Shown: positions 37,017 to 46,135 of the stretch, piece by piece
Numbering within the stretch: the stretch's first letter is position 1
Layout: each line of letters opens with the position of its first letter
Source of the DNA: Acidobacteriota bacterium
Lineage (GTDB): Bacteria > Acidobacteriota > Terriglobia > Terriglobales > Acidobacteriaceae
Direction of reading: 5' to 3'
Length of the DNA stretch: 64,000 nucleotides
Assembly: GCA_021804965.1 (NCBI GenBank)
Contig: JAJZGG010000008.1
Coordinates: forward strand, 1 to 64,000
The notes under the pieces: generated by a model
The model's input: the letters and a program-made list of their open reading frames with translations, nothing else
The model's database searches: none
What the model was told of the DNA's origin: nothing
Program-made: the position numbers and the translations under genes

Positions 37017-37871
37017 TCAGGCAGGAAATGCGGCGCGGATGGCGTCGGCAAGGGTTGTGGTGTTGCGACCGATGAGGTCGTGAAGGTCGCAGGATGTGCT
37101 GTTGAGGTGGCCCTGTGCAGCTCCGGCGTCTGAGTTGGCGAGGATATGAGCGAAGCCTGCAGGGATACCAAAAGAGATGAGAGCAGTCTCGAACTCGGCG
37201 GGCAGCATGTTTTTGTAGACGATGGATTTTCCGGACTGGCTGGCAATTTCTGCCACAAATTCGGAAAGAGTATAGGCGTGGTCTCCGGCCAGCTCATAGA
37301 TTGTGTTTTCGTGTCCGGATGAGGTGAGGACCGCTGCGGCGGCAGCAGCGAAGTCTGCGCGACTGGCGGAGGCGAATTTCCCTTCTGCTGCAGCACCAAG
37401 CATGGTTCTGTTGTTGAGAATGGCGGCGAGTTGGCCGGTGTGGTTTTCGAGATACCATGCATTGCGCATCATGACGAAGGGGATTCCAGAGTCCCGGATG
37501 AATTTCTCCGTACCGCGATGCTCGTTGGCGAGCGCGAGGGTTGACTGGTCGAGGTTAAGCAGGCTGGTGTAGACAAGAAGACGGACATCGACCTGTTGAG
37601 CAGCCCGGATTACGTTGTGGTGCTGTGGAAGTCGCTGGCCGACTTCGCTCGAGGAGATGAGGAGAAGTTTCTTCACATCGGCAAAGGCGGCAGTAAGAGT
37701 CTCAGGTTTGGTGTAGTCGGCCTGCCGGATATGGATGCCGAGGGATTTCAGTTCGGCGGCACTCTCAGGGTTGCGGACGGCGGCTACGATGGAGGCGGCC
37801 GGTGTGGATTGAAGCAGTTCAGCGATGACCAGCTTGCCGAGCTGACCGTTTGCACCTGTAACGGCAATCAT
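37017..37871 (-). CDS. NmrA-like NAD(P)H:quinone oxidoreductase, QorB-type
   Basis: MIAVTGANGQLGKLVIAELL Rossmann motif; VYTSLLNLDQSTLALANEHRGTEKFIRDSGIPFVMMRNAWYLEN. Confidence 0.88.
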   Translation of the reverse strand: MIAVTGANGQLGKLVIAELLQSTPAASIVAAVRNPESAAELKSLGIHIRQADYTKPETLTAAFADVKKLLLISSSEVGQRLPQHHNVIRAAQQVDVRLLVYTSLLNLDQSTLALANEHRGTEKFIRDSGIPFVMMRNAWYLENHTGQLAAILNNRTMLGAAAEGKFASASRADFAAAAAAVLTSSGHENTIYELAGDHAYTLSEFVAEIASQSGKSIVYKNMLPAEFETALISFGIPAGFAHILANSDAGAAQGHLNSTSCDLHDLIGRNTTTLADAIRAAFPA

Positions 37872-37941
37872 TGGGAATTCTCCTGGCCCGCATGGGGCAT
37901 GATCTAGAAACTAGCCGCAAAACTATCGTTTGGGAAGTACG

Positions 37942-37953
37942 TACCTTTTGGTA
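37942..37953. promoter_or_regulatory. Candidate operator in the divergent qorB-like/hxlR intergenic region
   Basis: Inverted repeat TACC-TTTT-GGTA in the 95-bp intergenic region. Confidence 0.35.
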
Positions 37954-37966
37954 AGCTACTTTCAAT

Positions 37967-38371
37967 ATGGAAAATAATGGGAAAAGACAAAGGGTTTCGG
38001 TATCGAAGCGAAAGGGAAATCTTTATGATTCAGATTGTCCTTCTAGGAAAGTGCTCGATCATGTGACTTCTCGGTGGGGATCACTGGTGTTGGGAATTCT
38101 GCTTCGCGGCCCGCATCGGTTCAGTGAGTTGAGGCGGGCAATAGGTGGCGTAAGCGAGAAGATGCTCGCCCAATCGCTCCGGTCACTGGAGAAGGATGGC
38201 TTTGTACAGCGGACGGTGTATCCGACGGTGCCGCCGAGCGTGGAGTATCAGCTTACGGGGATGGGCAATGACGTGGCGAAGTATGTGGATGGGTTGACAC
38301 ATTGGGTAGAGGAGAACTTGCCGCGTGTCCTGCAGTTTCATGCAAAGCATGACGGCGCGGGTGATGTGTAA
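37967..38371 (+). CDS. HxlR family transcriptional regulator
   Basis: CPSRKVLDHVTSRWGSLVLGILLRGPHRFSELRRAIGGVSEKMLAQSLRSLEKDGFVQR. Confidence 0.92.
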   Translation: MENNGKRQRVSVSKRKGNLYDSDCPSRKVLDHVTSRWGSLVLGILLRGPHRFSELRRAIGGVSEKMLAQSLRSLEKDGFVQRTVYPTVPPSVEYQLTGMGNDVAKYVDGLTHWVEENLPRVLQFHAKHDGAGDV

Positions 38372-38427
38372 CGGTTGCCAGGCAGTTTTTTTGAGAGATG
38401 ACCGTAAGTCGAGACGATGGTCGACCT

Positions 38428-38523
38428 CATTTCCGGTTCGTAATCATCCCGGTTCCGGACGGCAGTGTCGGCGTCCACGCCATCTGCCCGAAGGCGATCT
38501 TCCACGACAGCAGCACGCACTGA
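38428..38523 (+). pseudogene. 3'-end remnant of an acetamidase/formamidase paralogue
   Basis: PDGSVGVHAICPKAIFHDSSTH*; GGACGGCAGtGTCGGCGTCCACGCCATCTGCCCGAAG is nearly identical to the 3' end of the 35884-36960 gene. Confidence 0.75.
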
Positions 38524-38612
38524 TCGGGTAGCCGCGCATGCACGGACGGCTTCCTGACGAAAAGTTCTGGAACAGTACCGGCTGGCCGGCTTTACAATCA
38601 TGCTTGCCACCG

Positions 38613-41600
38613 ATGCGGAATCTGCCCAGCTTTCTGGAGAGTCATACCCAGCGCAGCCAGCGCACGGCAGCCTGTGCCGGGCGCAAGCGCATGCGGCGGA
38701 GCGCCGCAGTGCTGCTGGCCGCCTTCACGCTGGCGGTGACGCTGGGCTCGAGTGCGACCACCAGCAGGGCACAGCGGGTGACGACCAGCGGAACCAGTGC
38801 CGGTGCTGCCAGCTCGGCAGCCGTAGGCTCGGTGCAGCGGATGATCCTGCTGCTGCACGGTTCTTCGGCACAGACCCGTGCCCTGAATTGCCTGCTGGAG
38901 GCGCAGCAGACACCCGGCAGCGCACAGTTTCACCAGTGGCTGACCGCGCCGCAATTTGCCGCGGAGTTTGCGCCCACTGCCGGCCAGGTTTCCGCCGTCA
39001 CGCACTGGCTGGCTGCCCAGGGCTTTCAGGTGGAGCCGCTGCCTGCCAGCCGCATGTGGATTGTCTTCAGCGGATCCCGGGCGCAGGTGGAGGCAGCCTT
39101 TCAATCGCGGTTGACGACGGCTGGTACCGATGCCGAAGGGCAGCCCATCCTGCGCTTTGCCGCTGCGCCCGTGATTCCGGCGGCGCTGTCTGCGCAGGTG
39201 GCGGGATTGGCCTCGCTGGACGGCGTTCGCGCTGCAGCCTCACTGGAGGCGATCACGCCGGCCGGGCAGGGATGGCGGCAATCCTCCGGAGCGCAGCAGG
39301 CAGGCATGACTCCGCAGCCGTCGGCAGCGGCCATTGCCGGGCAGGCGCAGGCAGGGCAGGCGCAGGCAGGGCAACCCCTGACACCGGCAACGCTGGCACA
39401 GGCCGGCATTCTGCCGATGACCAAGAACACAGCCGCGCAGGCCAACGAGGCAACCGCGCCGACGGCTGCGGGAGCGATCGTGGCCATTCCCTCCCGCAGC
39501 AGCCTGCGGGACGAGGATGCCACGTCCTTTCGTGCGGCCTTTGGACTTCCGGATGGAACCGGACTGCTGACGGTGCAGCCGGACGGAGCCGATCCCGGAC
39601 GGACAGCCGACGAAGCGGTGACGGCCGCGATGGCCCAGTGGGTGATGGCCGCCGCACCGCAGGCACAGGTGGAAGTGATTCCCGCAGCAGGCACCAATGC
39701 CACCGATGGGCTGGATCTGGCCCTGGCTGCTGCGGTCAATCGCGCCACAGCGCACACGATCCTGCTCGGCTTCGACTCCTGCGAGACAACCCTGAGTCCT
39801 GCGCATGCCGCCTTCTATGCCACGGTCGATGCGGTGGCCGCGGCTGAGGGAATGGCCGTGATTGCAGCCAGCGGCGATCGGGGTGCCATGGAGTGCGGCA
39901 GTGCCGGAGGCGCGAATGCGCTGGCCTCCACGCCGTGGAACCTGGCCGTGGGAGCGGCTGCGCTCTCGGCTGGCAGCAGTGGTGGTTCGATGCCGGTCTC
40001 CGGCTGGGAGCCGCAGACGGCAGCCGAACCGGCGCTGGCAACCGGTGGAGGCATCAGCGCGCTCCATGCCACGCCGCAGTGGCAGAGCGCACAGGGTATG
40101 CCTGCCGGCGATCCCGGCCAGTCAGCCCAGCATCACCGCTATCTGCCGGATCTGGTGCTGCCGGCCGCCTCCAGCGGTGCCATTTTCTGCCTGAGCGGTG
40201 CGGATCTGGCGGCAGGCTGTCGCGCGGTATCCGCCAGCGGCAGTGCAATTGCCGCCGCCACCATGGCCGGCCTGGCTGCCCGCATCGATGCCGCCAACGG
40301 TGCCCAGGGAAATCTGGCGCCCAACCTCTATCGTCTGGCGCGCATGGCCCCGGCATCGACCACTTCGGCCCCGGCAACGACCGCTTCGGCACAGGGCAGC
40401 TCCGACTCCGCCGCCGCTGCGCCTGTCTTTGCCGATGTGACGACGGGCGGCAATCGTCTCTATTGCGCGGCCGGTGGGTGCGGGGCGCAGGCAGTGGACG
40501 GGCGCGTGGGCTATGCCGCTGCCGCCGGGTTTGATCTGGCCACCGGGCTGGGAACGGTGCATGCGGCTGCTCTGCTGGCGCAGTGGACACGGCCGGATGC
40601 CACGGGAACCGAACAGGCCCAGGTGCTGATGACCAACCAGAACGGGTTGACCTACAACCCCTCCACGGATATTCCGCTCACAGCCAAGGTCACGTCGCTC
40701 TCCGGTGGAGCGGTTCCCACAGGCACCATCCAGTTCTATGACCAGACCAGCCAGCAGAACGCCGGTTCGCCGGTCACGCTGGCATCCGATGGCACAGCCA
40801 CCTACACCGAGCCGGCGCAGTTCACCATTGGCGGACATAATATCGAAGCCATTTACAGCGGTGACTCCACCTACGCATCCGCGACCTCGCAGCCGGTGAC
40901 CTTCAACATTCAGCCCAGTGCCACTTCGCTGATCATTGCGCCGTCCACCACAACCCCGGCTGCCGGAGCAGCCATTACGGTGACCGGAACGGTGACTGCG
41001 ACCAACCCGGGCAACTCCCCGCCCACCGGAATTATGACGGTCAATCTGGATGGAGTGCCGCAGGGGACGGCAAAGTTCTCCACGACCAGCAACGTGACGA
41101 CGGCCAGCTTCAACATGACGGCTCCCACCTCCGGCTCCCATATGCTGCAGGGCATCTACGCCGGCGACACCAACTACAACCAGTCCACGTCGCCCTCGGT
41201 CACCATCTCGGTGGCCAAGCAGGCAACCACGGTTTCCATCAGTGCAACCCCCAGCAAGCTGACCTCGGCAACGCCGGAGACATTTACCGCGACAATTGCG
41301 CCAACGGCCAGCACCACCACCACCTACAGCATCACCGGAACAGTCTCCTTCTACGATCAGGGAAGCACGCTGCTGGGAACGGCCACGGTGATCAATAACA
41401 TCGCGACGCTATCCGGAATTTCGACCCTGTCCCCTGCCGTCACCCACAGCATTACCGCGGTCTATTCCGGCGATACAACCTGGGCAGGAAGCACCAGCAG
41501 TCCGCTGGTGCTGGAAGCGATCCTGCAGCCGGTTACCGTGACGCTGACCAGCACGTCGGCAGTGCTGTCGCCCGGTCAGGCCGCGAATCTGACAGCCACA

Positions 41601-42392
41601 GTCACGCCGGTCACTGTTCCGGCAACCGGCGTGGAACAGAATCCATCCGGTCATATCTTCTTTTACGCCGGCACGCAGCTCATCGGCGAAAGCACGCTGA
41701 CGGCCAGCATTGCGGATACTTCCGTCGCCTCACTCAATGTGCCCACGCTTCCCGGTGGAACCTACAACCTGACCGCGGTTTACTCCGGCGACAGCATCTA
41801 TGCCCAGGCCACTTCCAACGCGCTTGGCTTTGCCGTGGAGAGCTTCACCATCACCTCCACCACGACCTCGATCAGCATCATTCAAGGGCAGACGGCGACG
41901 GTGCCGTATACCATCACGTCCACCGGCGGACTGACCGGTCCCATTCAGATTCTGTGCGCGGAGCAGAACCCTCCCACAGCCGGAGCCATCACCTGCACCT
42001 TCAACCCGACCATCGTGAACGGGACGGAGACGGCCACGCTGACCGTGACCACCTATTCGGGATTGATCCAGGCCTCGCGCCGGCCTGCAGACAGCCGCAG
42101 CGGACGCACCGCCTCTGCACTGGCACTGGCCGCGCTGCTGCTGCTGCCGCTGGGTCGTCGCCGTCTGCGCTGGCTGCACGGCAGAACGCTGGCACTGGTC
42201 TTCGCGGCTGTTCTGCTGGCTGCCACCACATTTTCCACGCTGGGCTGCGGCACATCCACGCCATCCTCGTCCGGCACCACCACCAGCGGCACACCGCTGG
42301 GAACGGCCACACTCCAGATCACCGGCGCTGCCTATGTCAACAATGTGACGGTCAGCAACCATGCCTATCTGACGGTGAATGTGACTCCGTAG
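38613..42392 (+). CDS. S53 sedolisin-like protein (pro-kumamolisin domain, probably inactive peptidase domain) with Ig-like repeats and C-terminal TM hairpin module
   Basis: Prodomain MILLLHGSSAQTRALNCLLEAQQTPGSAQFHQWLTAPQFAAEFAP; FDSCETTLSPAHAAFYATVDAVAAAEGMAVIAASGDRGAMECG; Ig-like units with YSGDSxYA; C-terminal 2 TMs. Confidence 0.85.
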   Translation: MRNLPSFLESHTQRSQRTAACAGRKRMRRSAAVLLAAFTLAVTLGSSATTSRAQRVTTSGTSAGAASSAAVGSVQRMILLLHGSSAQTRALNCLLEAQQTPGSAQFHQWLTAPQFAAEFAPTAGQVSAVTHWLAAQGFQVEPLPASRMWIVFSGSRAQVEAAFQSRLTTAGTDAEGQPILRFAAAPVIPAALSAQVAGLASLDGVRAAASLEAITPAGQGWRQSSGAQQAGMTPQPSAAAIAGQAQAGQAQAGQPLTPATLAQAGILPMTKNTAAQANEATAPTAAGAIVAIPSRSSLRDEDATSFRAAFGLPDGTGLLTVQPDGADPGRTADEAVTAAMAQWVMAAAPQAQVEVIPAAGTNATDGLDLALAAAVNRATAHTILLGFDSCETTLSPAHAAFYATVDAVAAAEGMAVIAASGDRGAMECGSAGGANALASTPWNLAVGAAALSAGSSGGSMPVSGWEPQTAAEPALATGGGISALHATPQWQSAQGMPAGDPGQSAQHHRYLPDLVLPAASSGAIFCLSGADLAAGCRAVSASGSAIAAATMAGLAARIDAANGAQGNLAPNLYRLARMAPASTTSAPATTASAQGSSDSAAAAPVFADVTTGGNRLYCAAGGCGAQAVDGRVGYAAAAGFDLATGLGTVHAAALLAQWTRPDATGTEQAQVLMTNQNGLTYNPSTDIPLTAKVTSLSGGAVPTGTIQFYDQTSQQNAGSPVTLASDGTATYTEPAQFTIGGHNIEAIYSGDSTYASATSQPVTFNIQPSATSLIIAPSTTTPAAGAAITVTGTVTATNPGNSPPTGIMTVNLDGVPQGTAKFSTTSNVTTASFNMTAPTSGSHMLQGIYAGDTNYNQSTSPSVTISVAKQATTVSISATPSKLTSATPETFTATIAPTASTTTTYSITGTVSFYDQGSTLLGTATVINNIATLSGISTLSPAVTHSITAVYSGDTTWAGSTSSPLVLEAILQPVTVTLTSTSAVLSPGQAANLTATVTPVTVPATGVEQNPSGHIFFYAGTQLIGESTLTASIADTSVASLNVPTLPGGTYNLTAVYSGDSIYAQATSNALGFAVESFTITSTTTSISIIQGQTATVPYTITSTGGLTGPIQILCAEQNPPTAGAITCTFNPTIVNGTETATLTVTTYSGLIQASRRPADSRSGRTASALALAALLLLPLGRRRLRWLHGRTLALVFAAVLLAATTFSTLGCGTSTPSSSGTTTSGTPLGTATLQITGAAYVNNVTVSNHAYLTVNVTP
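39339..39375. repeat. 15-bp in-frame tandem repeat (about 2.4 copies)
   Basis: GGGCAGGCGCAGGCA x2 plus partial; encodes AGQAQAGQAQAGQ. Confidence 0.85.
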
Positions 42393-42416
42393 GCCTGCAA
42401 GGCCCGGCTTCGTCCG

Positions 42417-44591
42417 CTACGGCTGCTCGATGGCAAACAACGGCGTCGCCACGACCTCTTCCGTGACCCTGTCCAGCAGTTGTCGTATCTCCCGCACCAT
42501 GGGCAGCACGCCTTCCTGCATCTCTCCACGACCACTCAGAGCAGGCCACTCGGGCCAATCCGACAGCGAACCGAATCCGGCCTGCGTTGCCGAAGCAGGC
42601 TGCAGAGCCACCGAGCCGCCGGCCTCGCTTGCCTGCGAGATGCGGTGCTGATTCTCCAGCTGCGCTGCGATTGCCTCCAGCCGAACTGCGCAGTGCCGGT
42701 CAAAGCGACCCAGCGCCGCGCTGTCCTCCTCGCTCAATGTTCCGGAGAATGCAGCGTATTGCAGCAGGGCAAGCTCCAGCAGAAAGTAGGTGCGCAGCAT
42801 GGCCTGCCAGCGGCGGATATGATCGCGCGCAGCCATGTGTTGCAAATGCGCCGCGCCAATCTCAAAGGGAATGGCATCGGCCTGCGCATTGACGGCAGAG
42901 AAATTGTTGGAGATTGCCGTGCGCAGTCGGCGTACATGAGCCACAGACTTCGCCGTAGGATTGGCCAGCGCCAGCTTGCTGAACTCCGCCAGCAGGCGCA
43001 GATTGGCAAGGAAGATTTCAATCATCGTCTCGGTTGCCGTCTTGGGATGGAGCCGTTCAAAGACCAGCCACATCATGGAAATGCCCAGCAGCACTCCGAG
43101 CGCACGGTCGCGCGCAATGGACAGCGAAAGCTGGATGTGAAACTCATTCACGTTGATCAGATAGAAGGCCAGCGCGATTTGCATACCGCAATAGGACAGC
43201 CGCGTGCTGGCGGTGGCAATCCATGCCGCCGCAGCAGAGACCACCACGAACAGAACGGTAAAGCCGGCGATGCTGTCCAGCCAGGGAAGCACCATGATCT
43301 GCGCGCCCATGCCGAAGACGAAGCCGCCGATCACGGCTCCGGCCAGTCGCAGCACCTGCTTCTGGCGTGAGGAGCCGATGTTGGTCAGCGCCGTCAGCAC
43401 GCAGGTGGTCACCGATGTTGCCAGTCCCGGCCAGGAGAGCGAGACATAGAGCACGTAGCAAAGCATGCCCGCCAGGCAGCCTCCGAGTGCGTAACGCAGA
43501 TGCTCGGGATTGGAAAAGGCATCGCGCACAAAGATGCGACTCTGCGGCAGGGCGCGCTCGGTGAAGGCGTCATAGGCTTCCAGGGATTCGGTGCCGGCCA
43601 GCACGCGCGGGATCAACGAAAACATGCCTTCCATCTCGCGCAGCAGCGGCAGCGTGGCCGTGGAGGCGACCCACTGCGGCAGTGCATTGCCGTGGCCGTC
43701 GGCAATGCTGGAGCTCATCGCTCGGATTTGTGCGGACAACTGCCGGGCCGCATCCCGGTCGCCATCGCCCATCTGCCGGGTGGTCTGCTCCAGCGCTGCG
43801 GCAAAGTCCACGCTGCGGCCCACCAGGGAGACAACAGCATTCATCTGTGCGCGCTGGATGGGGGTGGTGTTGGCGCGGGCCGCGCTGCGGCGCAATCCGC
43901 CCACGCCGATCATGGCGGCCTGCGTCAGCCTGCGGCGCAGGGTGGAGGGTACCGCGTTTCCTGCACCATAGCAGTGGAGCAGTTCCTCGATCAGGTGCAG
44001 TCGGTCGCCCAGCCCGCGCAGCAGCTCATCCTGCTTGACGATTGCGTGGAAGACCGCCTCGACCACGATCGTGACCGCCGCTCCAATGGCCGGCGAGAGA
44101 ATCTGCCACAGCGTCAGCTCCACGTTGTGTGCCGCCGGGCCGGGCAGATACCAGATGGCCAGCGCCGAGGTTGCCATCAGCCCAATGGCGCTGGCAATGC
44201 TGTAGTTGTCCAGCGTCCGGATGAGGAAGAAGATGAGGAAGATGCTCACCGCCTCCCAAAGAAAATGGGTCATCGGCAGCGAGCCGAACATGCGCCCACC
44301 GAAGGGAACAAACAGGGCGCAGAGCGCAAAGGCGATGGTCACGTTGCGGGCGGATCGTGCCGTGGTCAGCAGGTTGTCGCGGGCGATCAGAAAGGCGTAG
44401 AGCGGTCCGGTGGCTCCGTTGGGAATCCGGAAGGTCATGACCAGAATCATGGTCAGCGTGGCGGAGATGACCATCCGGGCCACCAGCAGCCCGCGTCCCG
44501 GATAGGGCGCCATCTCGCTGCGCAGAAAATCCACAAACCATGCGGAAAAGCTGCGCGTGTCGGTTCGTCCCAGTACGGCTTCTGCGCTCAT
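42417..44591 (-). CDS. FUSC family inner-membrane aromatic acid exporter
   Basis: Duplicated multi-TM halves; MISATLTMILVMTFRIPNGATGPLYAFLIARDN. Confidence 0.87.
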   Translation of the reverse strand: MSAEAVLGRTDTRSFSAWFVDFLRSEMAPYPGRGLLVARMVISATLTMILVMTFRIPNGATGPLYAFLIARDNLLTTARSARNVTIAFALCALFVPFGGRMFGSLPMTHFLWEAVSIFLIFFLIRTLDNYSIASAIGLMATSALAIWYLPGPAAHNVELTLWQILSPAIGAAVTIVVEAVFHAIVKQDELLRGLGDRLHLIEELLHCYGAGNAVPSTLRRRLTQAAMIGVGGLRRSAARANTTPIQRAQMNAVVSLVGRSVDFAAALEQTTRQMGDGDRDAARQLSAQIRAMSSSIADGHGNALPQWVASTATLPLLREMEGMFSLIPRVLAGTESLEAYDAFTERALPQSRIFVRDAFSNPEHLRYALGGCLAGMLCYVLYVSLSWPGLATSVTTCVLTALTNIGSSRQKQVLRLAGAVIGGFVFGMGAQIMVLPWLDSIAGFTVLFVVVSAAAAWIATASTRLSYCGMQIALAFYLINVNEFHIQLSLSIARDRALGVLLGISMMWLVFERLHPKTATETMIEIFLANLRLLAEFSKLALANPTAKSVAHVRRLRTAISNNFSAVNAQADAIPFEIGAAHLQHMAARDHIRRWQAMLRTYFLLELALLQYAAFSGTLSEEDSAALGRFDRHCAVRLEAIAAQLENQHRISQASEAGGSVALQPASATQAGFGSLSDWPEWPALSGRGEMQEGVLPMVREIRQLLDRVTEEVVATPLFAIEQP

Positions 44592-44597
44592 CGTTGG

Positions 44598-45818
44598 CTA
44601 CAGCAATCCGGGGTGGCCGTCGATGACGACCACGGCGGATTCTCCCAGGCGAAAGTTCTGCTGCGGACCGTCCAGAATGCGGATACGCACCGGATAGCGG
44701 GAGGCCAGACGCACCCAGTTCAAGGTGCGCTGTACATCCGGCAGTCCCTTGGTCAGCCGGCCCAGCAGGTCGGCATCCGGCGTCACGCCAAAGCCCGTGC
44801 TGTCCACCACCCCGTGCAGATGCAGGTTCGGGTGGGACATCAGGTAGATGTCGGCCTTCATGCCGGGCTGGATATGCCGCAGCTGTGTCTCGCGAAAGTT
44901 GGCCAGCACCCACCAGGTCCGCGTGTCGATCAGGGTAAAGATCTCCTGGCCGGCATGGGCGTAGGCTCCTTCCGAGATGGTCAGATTGGTCACGCGGCCA
45001 TCGAAGGGGGCATAGAGGCGACAGTTTTCCAGGTTGTACTCGGCGGTCTGAATGGCAGAGAGCCGTCCGCTGCGCTGGGCCACCAGCGGCTCCAGCGTGA
45101 GCACCGAGTGCTGCGCCTGCTGCACCTGCTGGTGGCTCTGCTCCAGCCTTGCCTGCGCCTGGGCCTCGGCGGCCAGCGCCGAGGTCAACGCGGCACCGGC
45201 CAGGGTCTGCTGCGCCCGGGCTTCAGCCCATGCCTGCTCGCGCGCCGCGGCCACGGTGCGTGCCCGGTCCACCTGATCCACGGTCACAAATTGCTTGGCC
45301 AGCAGCGGCTCCAGTCTGTCCCGGTTGTGCTCGGCATAGTCGCGCTCGGCCCGAGCCCGATCCACAGAGGCCTGAGCGCCCACCACGGCTGCCCGCGCCT
45401 GTGCCACGACTGCCTGGGCATGCGCCAGGGCTGCCTCTGCGCTGCGCACGCCGGCATCCGCCACGCTCACCGCGCTCGACTCGGAGGCGATGCGTCGCTG
45501 TTCATCCACAATGCTGCCCTCGAGTGCGGCCTGCTCGGAGCGTGCCTGCCCCAGCGCATAGGCGTAGGGCCGCTCGTCGATGTCCAGCATCATCTGCCCC
45601 TGCTTCACGTACTGATTGTCGGCCACGGTAATCTTCATCACCGGACCGCTGACCACCGGGGCCATGCCAATGAAGTTGGCAAAGACCTCGGCATCATCGG
45701 TGCGCGGATTATCCACCATCTGCTGGAGTGCGAAGAGGCCGGTGATCACGGCACCCAGCACGGCAGCCGCGCTGATGCCGCGTCCCAGTCGGCGTCGAGT
45801 CTCTGCTGTCAGCTCCAT
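44598..45818 (-). CDS. HlyD/EmrA-type membrane fusion protein
   Basis: N-terminal TM, DDAEVFANFIGMAPVVSGPVMKITVADNQYVKQGQMMLDID, coiled coil, YAPFDGRVTNLTISEGAYAHAGQEIFTLID. Confidence 0.93.
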   Translation of the reverse strand: MELTAETRRRLGRGISAAAVLGAVITGLFALQQMVDNPRTDDAEVFANFIGMAPVVSGPVMKITVADNQYVKQGQMMLDIDERPYAYALGQARSEQAALEGSIVDEQRRIASESSAVSVADAGVRSAEAALAHAQAVVAQARAAVVGAQASVDRARAERDYAEHNRDRLEPLLAKQFVTVDQVDRARTVAAAREQAWAEARAQQTLAGAALTSALAAEAQAQARLEQSHQQVQQAQHSVLTLEPLVAQRSGRLSAIQTAEYNLENCRLYAPFDGRVTNLTISEGAYAHAGQEIFTLIDTRTWWVLANFRETQLRHIQPGMKADIYLMSHPNLHLHGVVDSTGFGVTPDADLLGRLTKGLPDVQRTLNWVRLASRYPVRIRILDGPQQNFRLGESAVVVIDGHPGLL

Positions 45819-45829
45819 CGTTCTTCCTC

Positions 45830-46135
45830 TCATCGAAACAGCAACAGCCACAGGGCACAGGCATAGAACAGCGCCAGCGAAGGGTAGACCACAATGGTGG
45901 CAACAATCTCCCGATCCACTCCCATGCGCTTCAGCCCCAGATAACTCAGCCCGGACAGCGTTGTTCCCGCCGCCATGCAAAGCAGCCAGGCGGGAAAGTA
46001 CGAGCCGACAATGTTGAACTCCGGAGCATGGTCGCAGCCAGCCAGGCAGGCGGCAAACAAGAGCATGCCCGCTAACCGGAGCATGCTCTGCCTGCTGGTG
46101 CCGCGTCGAAAATTGCGGAAGAGGGCTTCGTTCAT
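45830..46135 (-). CDS. YtcA family lipoprotein
   Basis: Lipobox LAGCDHAPEFNIVGSYFPAWLLCMAAG...VVYPSLALFYACALWLLLF. Confidence 0.82.
   Translation of the reverse strand: MNEALFRNFRRGTSRQSMLRLAGMLLFAACLAGCDHAPEFNIVGSYFPAWLLCMAAGTTLSGLSYLGLKRMGVDREIVATIVVYPSLALFYACALWLLLFR

Noticed and set aside
38613-42392. Active secreted acid protease
   Set aside because: By-eye alignment indicates loss of Glu/Asp/Ser catalytic positions; reported as a pseudoprotease candidate instead
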